From Caenorhabditis remanei (Eukaryota > Nematoda > Chromadorea > Rhabditida > Rhabditidae): DNA of 64,000 bases. Made by a program: the position numbers and the translations under genes. This document shows, piece by piece, positions 10,975 to 21,770 of this stretch. The DNA lies in assembly GCF_010183535.1 (NCBI RefSeq), contig NC_071330.1, positions 4,879,717 to 4,943,716 of the forward strand, in the 5' to 3' direction. The stretch's first letter is position 1. The number at the start of each line of letters is the position of its first letter. The notes below the pieces were generated by a model. The model saw only the letters and a list, made by a program, of their open reading frames with translations, was not told the DNA's origin and made no database searches.

Positions 10975-11390
10975 TACAGTACCTTTCAAAAAGTTTATCA
11001 ACTTTGGCTGTTTTCAGTGGAAAATGGCTAAGTTTGACAGTGTATTTCGGTATCACCTGATTGTCTGGTAAGCTTAATTTTGTATGGAATGGACAGAGCA
11101 AAAATAGCACATAATTGTTATAGTTGATCATTTTTTGTAGGAACAGTACTGTGAAAGTTACAGGTTGTCAAGTGAAAACCTTCAAATTTAGTCGATTTCG
11201 GGAAGAACAGTTTTGATTACCTGTAACTTTTATGGTAGTGTCCGTACAAAAAAGTTGTCAACTACAAAAATGATGTGCTATTTTTGCTCTATCCAACCCA
11301 TACAAAATTGAGTTTATCGGACCATCGGGTGACACTGAAATATACTGTCAAAGTTGGTAATTTTCCACTGAAAACATCTTCGGTATGTCA
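10975..11390. repeat. Foldback element, GTAGTTGA family, copy A
   Basis: The left arm (tatcaactttggctgttttcagtgg...ggacagagcaaaaatagcac...gtaggaacag) pairs with the right arm (tccgtacaaaaaagttgtc...gtgctatttttgctctatcc...ttttccactgaaaac). It is about 415 bp with an imperfect stem. A second member of the same subfamily lies at 45690-46130. Confidence 0.75.
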
Positions 11391-12049
11391 GTTTCCCGTG
11401 GACACTAGATTTTGACGACTTTGAGTTGAATTAAAAATGATAATTACATATTTGAAGAAATTCTGAAATTTTTAAGTTACACCAAGATTATATTTGTCCG
11501 AAATATAATCTTGACTCACTAAGTTTACTGTGAGTACATATGAAAGGTGTTTTATAAATACTGCTTACATTAGAGCGCCATTACTGGTCCCTCCGTTATC
11601 ACTATTCCACTTCGAGATGTTCTACTCATCCCTCCCATCCAAACAACAACTTCTTTTTTACCACTTTTTCCAACAAGAAAAGACTACAAAACTGTCTGTT
11701 TCTCTCGTCCACTCTCTCATCTCCACACACTATTTCGTCTCTCTACATTTCGAAATGCTCGTAATGTGCGTGCCTAATGGGATGCGACTTACACCGTGTT
11801 TTCTCCCATTCCTTTCATCTCTCCACTCTCTTCAAGTACCCCGATATTTCCATTGACTCCGCCCACCTGGGTTTTCGGAATGGGATTTTCGGAAACGAAG
11901 AGGAAAAAGAAGGGAGGGGTACGGTAGGTTTTGAAGAGAAAAGAAAATGAGACATTTTATTGGAAAAACGAGAAGAAGGAGATGGTGGAGTGGGAACTGG
12001 GAGAAAAAATATCTGGGTCAACAAGTGAGTCAGAATCAGAAAAAAATCA
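11391..12049. other. Spacer with a pyrimidine-rich island
   Basis: 11560-11860 is a pyrimidine-rich stretch ending in gactccgcccacc (11854-11866), a copy of a GC-box-like motif that recurs through the window. A 108-residue frame here is of low complexity and is not supported as a gene. Confidence 0.35.
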
Positions 12050-12240
12050 AAATTTTTTTGGATCGATGCACCATATGGACTAGTTTTTGATGTTTTGGGT
12101 TTCTAGGCCACCACATTCGGGAAAATTAGTTTTTTTTCAGTTTTTTAAAGCTCAACACTGTAAAAGTGCAAATTTTTGGTTTTTTGAATTTTTTTCAAAC
12201 GATGCACCATGTTAGGGGCCGATGCTCCATATTGATTACT
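12050..12240 (+). repeat. GATGCACCAT / CTAGGCCAC repeat, copy 2
   Basis: gatcgatgcaccatatggac, then tttctaggccaccac, then a second gatgcaccatgtt. Same order as the copy at 13480-13810 and opposite to the one at 9833-10030. Confidence 0.65.
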
Positions 12241-12402
12241 TCTGAGTTTTTTTTGATTTTCTAGCTCCCGAACTTTTGAAAAATCTTTTAATTTTTGCAA
12301 AACCTATTGAAAGAAAACTGTTTTTATACCTTTGGCTGTTATATTCAATCAAAAACAATGTCGTTTTCGAAACGGTTTCAATTCTCCGCATTTTCATTGT
12401 CA

Positions 12403-12594
12403 AATTCGGATTCAACTCGTCGAGACGCTTCGAATGAGTATAATCATGCCTATATTTTGAACGATTTCAGTTTTTCGGGTCGCGCCACGAGATTACTGTA
12501 GCTGTTTTCGTGGCGGGACCCGAAAAACTCAGATTGCACCAAATCTAGGCGTGATTATACTTATTCGAACCGTCTTGACAAGGTGAATTTGAAT
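12403..12594. repeat. CCCGCCACGA hairpin family, copy 3 (best preserved)
   Basis: Outer arms ttcaactcgtcgagacgctt and cgtcttgacaaggtgaattt enclose the inner hairpin cgggtcgcgccacgag...cgtggcgggacccg, with the gattactgtagctg loop. Nearly every base pairs between the two halves. Confidence 0.75.
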
Positions 12595-12719
12595 GGAACT
12601 TTTGAAATTCGGAAAATTTAATTACTTTTTAAGAAATCTCAAATTTTCCGTTTTCTGAATCAATTTTCTCACTGGAATCGGGTTTATTTTTTGAATCCGG
12701 AAAAATAATTGTTAAATTT

Positions 12720-12900
12720 GATGCCAACCTGTCAAGACAAGTTGCAAATAGCTCTAGTCAGCGCAATTAACAATTATCGGGTCTCACCACGAAATTACTG
12801 TAGCCATTTTAGTGGCGGGACCCAAAAAATCTGAAATTTTTCAGAATATAGGCATGGTTATATTCATTCGAACCGTCTTGTCACCGTGATTCAGAATCTG
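12720..12900. repeat. CCCGCCACGA hairpin family, copy 4
   Basis: gggtctcaccacgaaatta pairs with tagtggcgggaccc, and caaccgtc-type outer arms are still visible near 12730 and 12870. Confidence 0.6.
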
Positions 12901-13479
12901 TGAACAAAACTCAGAAATGACAACATCCTGATGAGTTAGGACGGAAAAACTGACTTGACACGCTTTTTTTGTTGAAAATTAAAAAAACTTTTTTTCCAAA
13001 TTCTGAAATTGTGAAACCCCCCTTCTCACAATGATTCAAGAATCAGCAGAGATTCCAATCCCCTCCCTCCTGGCTTCCGATTTTCGAAATTTGCGCATAA
13101 TGTTGAGGAGGAGAAGGAGGAGATGCCCATAAATGTGATGCCCATTTTCTTGCCTTTCCTCCTTCTGCTGATCACATAAAACTGTCAGGAGAATAGAGAA
13201 GAAGAATTCCTAGTTTATTCAGTGAGATGTGTATTCAGAAGGCAATGAAAATGTAGGAGAAGAGGAAGACGTCACGTCTTCTTCTCGGTGAAGCCCCTGA
13301 GAAGAAGGTCGTGAGGAAAACAGACACTGGGGAGACATAAGGGGGAGGGGTTCAGATTTATTTAGAGATATATTCAGATAAGGGGGGGGGGGTACGGTAG
13401 AAGAGGGGAGAGAGGGGTACTGTAACTCATGGGGACAATAAAGATAGGGTTACTGTAGCGTCCTATGATCTAACAGTAT
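12901..13479. other. Purine-rich spacer downstream of egl-5
   Basis: 13075-13200 is a single-copy island with cccataaatgtgatgccc near 13127, which contains CATAAA, a sequence acceptable to Abdominal-B-class homeodomains. 13260-13440 is purine-rich with a run of ten G at about 13382-13391. No gene is seen. Confidence 0.3.
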
Positions 13480-13810
13480 AATTTTTTGACCGATGCACCA
13501 TCTTTGAGGGTCGATGCACCATATAGACTAGTTTTTTTTCGGTTTATGAGTTTTCTAGGTCACCCGATTTGGGGAAATTAGTCTTCTCTAGTTTTTCAAA
13601 GCTGAATACCGTAAAAGTATAAATTTTCGGTTTTTTTTGAAAAAAATTTTATACCGATGCACCATCTAAGGGGATCGATGCACTTTATGGACTAACTTTC
13701 GGTTTTTGAGTTTTCTAGGCCACCCGATTTGATGAAAATAGTATTTTCTCGAAGGTGAATCTGCAAAATAGAATTTTTTAAATTTTTTTGGGACCGATGC
13801 TCCATATTTT
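13480..13810 (+). repeat. GATGCACCAT / CTAGGCCAC repeat, copy 3 (doubled)
   Basis: Two tandem units, each with (g)accgatgcaccatctttga or a close variant, a gatcgatgcac box, and ttttctaggccacccgattt. The second unit starts near 13640. Confidence 0.65.
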
Positions 13811-14640
13811 GGGTTTTCTTGATTTTTTTTTTCACTTCGCATGACCTAAGTTTCATTAAAACTCGGCCACCATAGAGAATTTAAATTATCACGGACTCAA
13901 TTGGATTACTGTAGTTTTCAATACGTGGCCTAACTTTTTCCATTCTCAAAACCTAGGCCACAAGTTTAGATAAGGGTTACTGTACTTTTCAAATGCGACC
14001 AAACTTTCTTAAGATTTCAAAAGCTAGGTCACCGGTTCTTGTCCTAACTTTCCAAAGACTTGAAAAACTCGGTCCTTTGTTTTGCGGACATCCGGAAATC
14101 TGGATATTCGGACAGACAGACAGAGGAGAGAAAGCGTGGGTTACTGTAGTGACCTAACTTTGTGTTTTTGGAGAAAGCTAGGCCATCGGGAAGGAAAAAA
14201 CACGACTGTAAGACATTTGGACATCCGGACACACAGACAGACATTTGGATAGACAGTGTTTTGAAAAAAGTCGAATCGATTGTTCCTTCGTAAATCGGCA
14301 CGAAGTCCCGTAAATCTACACTATACTCCCGTAAATTCCCACAGTTTATCGGTTCACCTGTCTGGCGCACCTCCGACGCGTTCCAGTGCAATTTTCCATT
14401 GTTTGTAGACATCCGGATATCCGGACACACAGCCATCTCTCTCCTGTTGTCTCCCCCCATTTTCTTTCTCATTTTCTACAAATCCCATATGCATTTCCAT
14501 TTCCGTGTGTAAGACACAAAGAGGGACACCCCCTGTCTCTCTCTCCAAAATATTCATATCTTTCCGTTTCCCCCTCTCATTCTCTTATTCTTCTTTTTGT
14601 TCCCTTCCTGGAGGCTTAGGATAGAGGGGTACTGTAGTTA
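13811..14640. repeat. Mixed degraded repeats between egl-45 and egl-5
   Basis: 13890-14060 has decayed ctaggccac units. 14080-14260 and 14400-14440 have gacatccgga...gacagacag units of the TCCGGA-core family. 14290-14345 has three cgtaaat(c/t)... units like those in egl-5 intron 3. 14430-14610 is pyrimidine-rich and apparently single-copy. Confidence 0.5.
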
Positions 14641-15004
14641 GAGGGGGAATATTGGGGGGTAGCTACAGTACCCCCACCCCCTCGGGATTACTGTAGATGT
14701 GAATGTTGCAACTCTTTGTCAAGTACCTACCGTAATCCGTCGCGTCGACTATTGTTACACTCACGCTCATCCTACCTGCAAACCAACCTGAAGAGAAGAG
14801 AGTGTCATCTTTTTTTTTTGAAAAATAGAAACCTTTGATCTACGCCGAAAAGAATCAATTGTTAAACTGGATTCTGAGAGGATCTCAGTGGGTTACGGTA
14901 TCTCAAAGATGTTCATATTTTTCAAATTAAAAAAAAGAAAAATTAGCAAGCTTTAAGATTGTGACACAGATTCCAAAGTTGTCCAATTATTATTTTTTTA
15001 TACG

Positions 15005-15215
15005 CATATTGTAGATCAAATCCAGGGCTTTATTTTTGTAGTCAAAAACGTTTTTGTGCGGCTCCTCCCTGGTTAGTTACAGCTTGTCGTAGCTCAAAAT
15101 GCTCCTTCGAGCCTTCACTTGGTAGCGCCGCCCGGTTGACTGTAGCTCTGCAGGGAGGACCGGTATAAAAAAGTTATCAACTACAAAAAAGAAGATCTAG
15201 GTTTGATCTACATAT
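15005..15215. repeat. Foldback element, GTAGTTGA family, GC-looped variant
   Basis: tgtagatcaaatccagggct...tttttgtagtcaaaaacg pairs with aaaaaagttatcaactacaaaa...gatctaggtttgatctaca. The inner part (15055-15165) pairs further through ctccctg/cagggag and has a GC-rich loop. Confidence 0.65.
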
Positions 15216-16225
15216 TAATATAAAATTCTTTAAATTCTGTTCAAGTGGGAGATCGTGGCATCCTCTCAAATTTGGCTAATTTCCTTCAAAATTGTAAAAA
15301 ACTAAAATTTTTTTCGATGGCTAAATCTGATTTTTCTATGCACATGTTTTTGAATAAGATAGGTATTTGGTATTGTTAACATCAGGAATTTCAAATTCGT
15401 AATTATAATTTCAAAAAATTGCTCTGGAAAAAAGTTATGACTCATTGAAATGCAATAGCCGGAACGGAATGACTCAATTTCAAGCTTCCCTGAGAAACCA
15501 AATGAAGAAAGTCACTGAACAAATATTGTTTATATTTGATCTACAGTAAGAAGCGTAGATCAAGAATAGCGTTTTTTTTCGTAAGAAGACCCTTTTTTCA
15601 AATCTTACTGTACTTTCCATTCAAGACCCTGAAAATAAAAATGCTTAAATTTCAGATTTTTCAGATTCAAAAAATTCATTTTTTTCAGAAAAAAAAAACA
15701 GTAAAAATACACAAAAATGGATGGGGGAAAGAGAATGGAGACTAGAAACCACACATACAAAAAAATAATTCAAAAAGAAAAAATTCTAGAGAGAGGACAG
15801 AGGAGGGAAAATGGAACCGTGTAGTCTCACAGGACATGTGTTTCGAAACAATTGATTGGGGAAGTAGAGTATGGATTTTAATGAAAAAAGAAGAAAAAAT
15901 GAAAAAAAAGGGGGGATTCAGAATCCGATGAGACACCCGTAACGGGTAAGAAGATGGAGGGAGGGGGCGGAGCCAAACGATGCTCCGTTATGGAAAAAGA
16001 ATGATTAGAAGAGGTGGGAAGAGAATCAGTTCATAACAGGAACAAAATCGATTGGAAAAAGTAAAAAAATTCTAGACAAAAGGAGTGGAGAGATACGGGA
16101 GAGGCACTATTAGAGGTGGAGGTATTATGAGAAAGGGGCGGAGCTAAAATTTTGGGTCTCGAGTGGAAAAGGGGAGAGTTAGGGTTAAGGAGGAGGTCAG
16201 GATTCAAAATTTTCAGAAAAATCAT
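15216..16225. other. AT-rich downstream flank of egl-5
   Basis: No coding sequence is supported. ggcggagcc at 15966-15974 and ggggcggagct at 16136-16146 are copies of the recurring GC-box-like motif. The egl-5 3' UTR must end somewhere in 15.9-16.46 kb, but no decisive polyadenylation signal was identified on the minus strand. Confidence 0.35.
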
Positions 16226-16343
16226 TTAGGCTTAGGCTTAAGTCATGTCTTAGGCTTAGGCTTAAAATTTCAGAAAAATCAATCGATAAAATCGGATTGA
16301 TCTACTTAGGTTTAGGCTTAAGGCATTCCTTAGGCTTAGGCTT
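16226..16343. repeat. Interstitial nematode telomere-type repeats (TTAGGC)
   Basis: About nine TTAGGC or near-TTAGGC units in three clusters (16226-16264, about 16305-16320 and 16330-16343), separated by AT-rich DNA containing atcaatcgata. TTAGGC is the telomere repeat of Caenorhabditis. The clusters lie just 3' of the egl-5 stop codon. Confidence 0.85.
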
Positions 16344-16461
16344 GAAAGTTCTGAAATGTTTTTCCAAAAATCAATCGATAATCTTTTTTGCTGTTTTTGA
16401 TCTACCTCATTTGAGCTCATCTCCCCTCCTCTTCCTCCCCGGAAAACCCAAAATTTCAGCT

Positions 16462-19035
16462 TCACGGCGGACACAACGGATACTGATATGGATTATGTCC
16501 CTGTGGCCAGTGTGCCATCTGCCATTTCTTCTCATCATCCACATCCATACCCATTCCTTTCGGCGGATTCGCTGGCAGCAGTGGCGTGTGTTCCGTGTGA
16601 TCGTCGACCCTCTGCTTCTCCTTCTTCGCCTTCATTCGACGGTTTTGAAACCAGATTTTGATTTGACGATCTGTTAGTTGAGTCTGGAGGCGGAGCTCTT
16701 CTCGCTGCTTTTTTGACACGTACGAGGACTGTTGGAATTTGGCTTCGAGCACTGACGTCTGGTATCGTTGATATGTTTGACGACCTTTTTTCGAGGAGGC
16801 TGAAATTGAGATGGGATTGGAATGGGGAGCAGATTTTTTGTCTTTTTGTAACCTAGAACCGTGTAGATTTACGCAATATTGTGCCGATTTACGCAATATT
16901 GTGTGGATTTACGGGAACCCGGGGTGAATTTACAAGAGATCGTGTCGGTTTACTTAAAGCTATTTTAAAGAATCAAATGGAGACTCGTGTGGATTTACGA
17001 AAGGCGATGTAGATTTACGCGATAATGTGTGAATTTACGGAAGCCTTGGGTAATTTTAAGTGTTCTTAGTGTGGTTTTACGGGAGCCCAGTGTGAATTTA
17101 CGAGAGATATTCCGGTTTACGTGAAGGTGTGTAGATTTACGAGAATCTAGTGTCGATTTACGTAGGCTTTTGTCGAAATAATGGAGTCTGTGTGAATTTA
17201 CGGAGCTTAGTGTCGTTTTACGAAGGAACGATCGATTCAATGTCTGTCTGTTAGGGTGTCCGGATGTCCGCAAATTGGAAAATCTCAGTGTCCATCTGTA
17301 TGCCTCAAAGTCCCGATGTCCCCTTTTTTCAATTATCGTTTTTCATTTGACCCCGCCCCCTTCCCTCCACAAATTTCAAAAAAAAGAAGAGTAAAACTGA
17401 CCGAACAACTCACCATAGTTGGGCCACGATGGATTCGGATAGCACTGTGGCCAACCAGGGAAAGCTGCCGCCGCCGGTCCGAGTGGTTGTCCAAAGTAGC
17501 TGTAATTCTGTGGCCATCCGGCGTAACTCTGCATGTAGGCGGCTGAAACTGAAAGAATATGAGAATACGTTTCAGACAAAGGGGGCGGAGTCAACTAACT
17601 ACCTGGGTAGAGACTCGCTTCGGCTGATGGGGTGGATGATGTCTCTGGATCCTCTTTTCCGACGCCTTGCGTCATTGCGGCTAGTCTCTGAAAACAACAA
17701 TTTTTGGATTTTGGAGGAAATTATAGAATTTTGATAATTTATCAGGTTTCTCAGTTCTTTCAGCAGTTGGCTCTGATACAAATATGACAACAATTAACAC
17801 AGTTTCTCACAATAAATAGAGTTTATTGCAAGAATTAGAATAAGAGAGCGTAAAACTTACAAAACAAAAGTCAAAACACCAAAGCTAAAACTAGAACTAA
17901 ACTCTGAAAGCCAACCGACTTCAGAAAACTACTTGTTGCCACGTGGAGTATACGTGTCCACGTGAACTGACGCGCTGAGGTTACGGTAGGCGCGTGAGGC
18001 TTTGGCGGAGTGTCGTTGCGTATTCATTGTGAGGACTCGGATAACTACAGGGTTATGAGGGTTCCTCGCCACCGGCAACTCAGCATGTGTCTGGGTGTCT
18101 GTGTGTCCGGATGTCCGAAATTTCTGGATTTTTGGAATAATTTTAAAGGATTTCTGACTGTCCATGCGCAAAGATGTCCGGATGTCCAGAACATGCTTAA
18201 AACTTAAAACTGTCTGTCTGTCGGTCTGTGTGTCCGGATGTCCGGATGTCCACACATTCCCGTTTTTCAAAAGTTTGAAGTTCTAGATGCCTCATCTGTG
18301 TGTCTGCTTTTCCGGATGTCCAGATTTCCAAAAATTCAAATTTTCGCTCGAAATTCATCTCTAATGCAAAATTTCCCAAAAAAAAAGTGTCTGTATGTAT
18401 GTCCCGATGTCTGGATGTCCGCAAATTAAACTTTTTCCTTAAAAAAAACTAGTTTTTCCCATTTCTCACAACGTCAGTTTGTCCGGATGCCCACAATTTT
18501 CAAATTTTTAATTTGAAACGGTCTGTCTGTGTGTCGGGATGTCGGGATGTCCACAAACTACTAAAATTCGAGTTTTTGCTTCCAAAGTGGCCGCTCGATG
18601 TCTGTCTGTGCGTCCAGATGTCCGGATGTCCATATTTTCAAAACTCGAAAAGTCTGTCTGTTCCTCCAAATGTCCGGATGTCCGCGAATGCAACAATTTT
18701 TTAAAACATTTGCATTAAAAATTCCGATTTTTTAAAAACGAATTATCAGGATTTCTGTCTGTCCATGCGCAAAGATGTCCGGATGTCCAGATTCTCAAAA
18801 CTTATAACTGTCTGTATGTCTGTCTGTTTATCCGGATGTCCCAACTATTCCGAATGTCTGTCTGTGTGTCTGTTAGTCCCTTTTTTCATCCAAAAATCTC
18901 CCATTTCCGGTAATTTTCGGTTCCAAAACTCACCGACAGATGATCATTGGCATCTGGTTGTGAAGACGTCGTCGATGTGGCCGCCGACGAAGCCGTCGAC
19001 GAGCCAAAGTCGAATGCACTCGTCGCTGTGTTCAT
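16462..19035 (-). CDS. egl-5: Abdominal-B-like Hox transcription factor EGL-5
   Basis: Four coding exons on the minus strand: 18934-19035, 17603-17687, 17414-17542 and 16462-16799. All introns are GT-AG and in phase, giving 217 residues, close to the known worm protein. The start is MNTATSAFDFGSSTASSAAT. Residues 63-105 are rich in aromatic residues and proline (AAYMQSYAGWPQNYSYFG) and end SWPNY, with Trp102 just before the homeodomain, where AbdB-class proteins keep a Trp for PBC-cofactor contact. The homeodomain is residues 108-167 (16615-16794), with helix 3 KIWFQNRRMK, including Gln50 and Asn51. A 50-residue tail ends PLCPP. EGL-5 is a nuclear DNA-binding regulator of posterior identity in the worm (tail neurons, male tail). 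Intron 1 (1246 bases) and intron 3 (614 bases) are filled with tandem repeats, unlike the short introns of egl-45. The long upstream flank with no genes fits complex tissue-specific regulation. Confidence 0.95.
16845..17235. repeat. GATTTACG minisatellite in egl-5 intron 3
   Basis: Roughly fifteen degenerate units of 20-30 bases, each built on gtgt(g/a)gatttacg or gtgtgaatttacg (16857-17225). It occupies most of the third intron, just upstream of the homeodomain exon in transcript order. Related single units occur near 14290-14345. Confidence 0.75.
17236..17330. repeat. TCCGGA-core repeat unit in egl-5 intron 3
   Basis: tgtctgtctg followed by ggtgtccggatgtccgc, then two shorter units near 17288 and 17315. 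Same family as in intron 1. Confidence 0.6.
18075..18880. repeat. TCCGGA-core spaced repeat array in egl-5 intron 1
   Basis: About ten units, each a tgtctgtctg(t/c)... half followed by tgtccggatgtcc, spaced by 40-80 bases of unrelated AT-rich sequence (for example 18092, 18167, 18212, 18285, 18390, 18520, 18598, 18650, 18756 and 18808). The tcc-gga core is palindromic. The same two-part unit is found at 26.0-26.6, 38.6-39.6, 43.1 and 52.9-54.0 kb. Confidence 0.75.
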
Positions 19036-19440
19036 ATTCCTACCGTAATCCAAAGTGGGCGGAGCCTATTTTCGACCAATTGGTGGAGGAGACGAAGAGA
19101 GAGAGATCTAGAAGATGGAGAGAGTTGAGAGAGGAAAAGAAAAAAGGCTTTTGGGTTTAGAAGAAGAAAGAAAGAAAGAAAGAGAAGGAGTCGTCACAAA
19201 TTATAAAAATAATGGGGGTTATGGAAATTGGAGTGGAGCAAGAAGGAAAAGAAGAAGTCAGTGTAAAAATTGGAGAAGAAAAAGGGAAAAAGGGCGCCAA
19301 AGTGACTGGATAGCCGGAAGAGAAGAGAATTGAGAAGGGGTCTGGTGGTGTAGGAATAGAAGAAGAAGAAGGTCATTTTATAATTTGGAGGTGAAATTTA
19401 GTGAAGGGAAAGGAAAACGAACATCTTCTTGTTGCTAAGG
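19036..19440 (-). promoter_or_regulatory. egl-5: egl-5 proximal promoter region
   Basis: Directly upstream of the egl-5 ATG are cctaccgtaatcc (19040-19052) and gtgggcggagcc (19056-19067), both copies of motifs that recur in the window. Beyond these the DNA is purine-rich on the plus strand, with a (gaaa)n run near 19166-19183. No TATA box or clear trans-splice acceptor is visible immediately before the ATG. Confidence 0.45.
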
Positions 19441-20225
19441 ATAATTTGGGGAAGAGATGAGAATCTGGGGAAGAGGAAAGACTGAAATTTGGGGAAGATC
19501 TGGAATAGAATAATTGGTGAGAAAAATACGTGAAGGAAGAATTCTGGAACCTTAAGAAGAATCTGGAAAAGACCAAACTTAAATTCGGAGAACAATTTTC
19601 CAGTTAGCCTGGGGAAAACCCAAAATTTGGGGAAGGAAGTGCTCTAAACTTGGAAACTCTGAGAATTCGGGAAAGACCAAAGTCTGAGTAAGAAGAAGGA
19701 CAGAGTCCATGAATTCCAGAATCCGGAGAAGAAAAAGAGACAATTCAAAAATCTGGGTAAGGAACAAAATCTGGATAAGGACCAAAATCCGGAGAAGACC
19801 CGAAATCCGAAAAAGTCACAAAATCCGGGGAAGACTAAAATCTGGGTAAGAAGGAAATTCGGGAAAATCAGAATTTGGAAAAACGAAAATCTAGTGATGA
19901 CCAATTCCAGGGAAGGACAAAATCAGGGGAAGACCAAAATTCGAGTAAAGAACTAAAATCTGAGGAAGACTAAAATCCGGAAAAAACTGAAAATCCGGAA
20001 AAAGAGAAAAATCTGGGGAAGATTGAAAATCCGAGTTAGACCAAAATCCGGGGAAGAAAAAGACCGAGTTCCGAGTAAGATTTGAAATACGGAAAAACTG
20101 AGAATCTTAGTTAGACCAATATCTGGAAAAGACAAAAATCTGGGAAGACTAGATCCTGGGAAAAAAACAACAAAATCTGGAGATGACCTCAAAATCCGGG
20201 GAAGACGGAAATTTGAAAAAGAAGA
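19440..20225 (+). repeat. Purine-rich degenerate repeat, block 1 (purines on plus strand)
   Basis: Dozens of 12-16-base units of the form gaccaaaatc(c/t)gggga, with variants ggtaagaa and gtaagaaga. Part of this block (about 19666-19790) matches copies near 25.3 and 28.8 kb. Long low-complexity frames on either strand here are by-products of the repeat. Confidence 0.75.
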
Positions 20226-21130
20226 AGGCTAAATTTAAAAAATCTAATTGTATCACTTTCTTTTTTTCCAAAAAAAAATCAATTCAAATAATTCAACTCG
20301 TCTTGTCCAAAAGGAGTACAAATCTTGTCCAAAAGGAGCCAATTTTGAATTTACGAGATTACTAACCCTAGATCCATATCTAAAGCTTTTTCAAACCCAA
20401 TTTTGAGAGTTATCCCCCAAAAACTGTCTGGGTGGTCGAGTCTTTCCGTCAACTATATGTACAGTCAGCCCAAAACAAATATTTGAAGAATTCCTAGAAT
20501 ATTTTCTTTTTTCCGAATCAATTCTCGATGTGAACCAAAAAAGGAGAGACTAGACTTGACCAAAAAAGGAAAGAATCACTAATTTCGAATAAAAAAAAGA
20601 AAAAAGAGAAGAGACGTCGAGTCGTCAAAAATGGGCTCTTCTTTTCTTTTCCTTTTTCGAAAAATCTCTTCTTTTCCCTTCTTTTCTCGTCTTGTACCAC
20701 CCCAATACTACTCATTAATACTTTCGAAATTAGTCTAATTTCACACTTTTTTTCTGTAGTTTTATGAGCTGTACGAATAGAAATCCGAGAATAGAATTTG
20801 GGTTAGATGACGTGGCATGGGGGGTCCCTTCAGGATCTAGACAGTCAACAAAATGCATTGATAAGTAGGGATGGTACTTTGTTATGTATTGATAATTAGG
20901 AATGCAGGTTAGAGAAAGAGAGATTACTGTAAGGAAACGTGAATTAGAGAAAGAGCGAGCCTGCAACTTGTTTTATCATTTTCAACTTTATGATTGATTC
21001 AAAAAATCCTTGTCGACTTGTCCAAAAGGAGTCCAAATCAGGAAATTTGAATGTACGAGTTTTTGATGAATTTTCTTACTTATATTTAGATTTTTAACAT
21101 TTGGAAACCTTGTTTGTTGTTAGATTAAGA
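20226..21130. other. Island between purine repeat blocks
   Basis: Mostly non-repetitive. ttgtccaaaaggag appears twice at 20304-20335 and again near 21016. 20990-21000 contains TGATTGAT preceded by ttta, a good PBC/Hox composite site. 20590-20690 has an imperfect ttcttttc/gaaaagaa inverted repeat. No gene is seen. Confidence 0.4.
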
Positions 21131-21770
21131 TTTTTTTGAGAAAGAAAATACAAAATTAGAAAAAGACCAAATTCCGAGTAAGACCGAAATCACAAAAAGA
21201 CAAAACTAGCGTGAAAATAGAAAGTGAAAACTGACATTTTGAAGTCTGGGTAAGACTCTATATCCAAAAATGTAAAAAAATTTTAATAAGAAACAAAATC
21301 CTGGTAAGAGAAAGACAAAAATCCAGGGAAAAAGAAAATCTGAAGAAGACCAGAATCCAGGTTAGACTAAAATTCTGGTGAGAAAAAGCCTAAAGTTTGG
21401 ATAAGACAAAAATTTGGGGAACAACAATCCTGGTAAGAAAAATTCCAAAAAGACACAAATCCGAAGAAGACCAAAATCCGAGTTAGAAAATCCAGGTTAG
21501 AGTAAAATCCTGTTAAGAAAAAGACAAAAATCAAAAGAATTCAAAAAATCCGGGTAAGAAACACTCCGAAACTCACCGAAAACCAAAATCCGAAGAAGAC
21601 CAGAATTCAAGAAAGGCAAAAATCCTGCTAAGAAAAATTTGGGTCTTTTTCTGACCAGGGATTTCGGGTTTTCTGGATTTTACTCTTCTTCGGATTTTGA
21701 TTTTTTTTTCTTACCCGGATTTTGCTTTTTCATGGTAAAAATAAAATCCGGGTAGACAAAAAGAATACGA
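21130..21770. repeat. Purine-rich degenerate repeat, block 2, with strand switch
   Basis: Purines are on the plus strand up to about 21630 (for example gaccaaaatccgagttag). The same unit then appears with pyrimidines on the plus strand from about 21650 to 21740 (cttacccggattttg). The junction therefore forms an imperfect inverted repeat. Confidence 0.7.

Noticed and set aside
16800..16896. N-terminal extension of the egl-5 homeobox exon reading frame
   Set aside because: A TTTCAG acceptor at 16800-16805 ends the intron, and the extension reads through the minisatellite.
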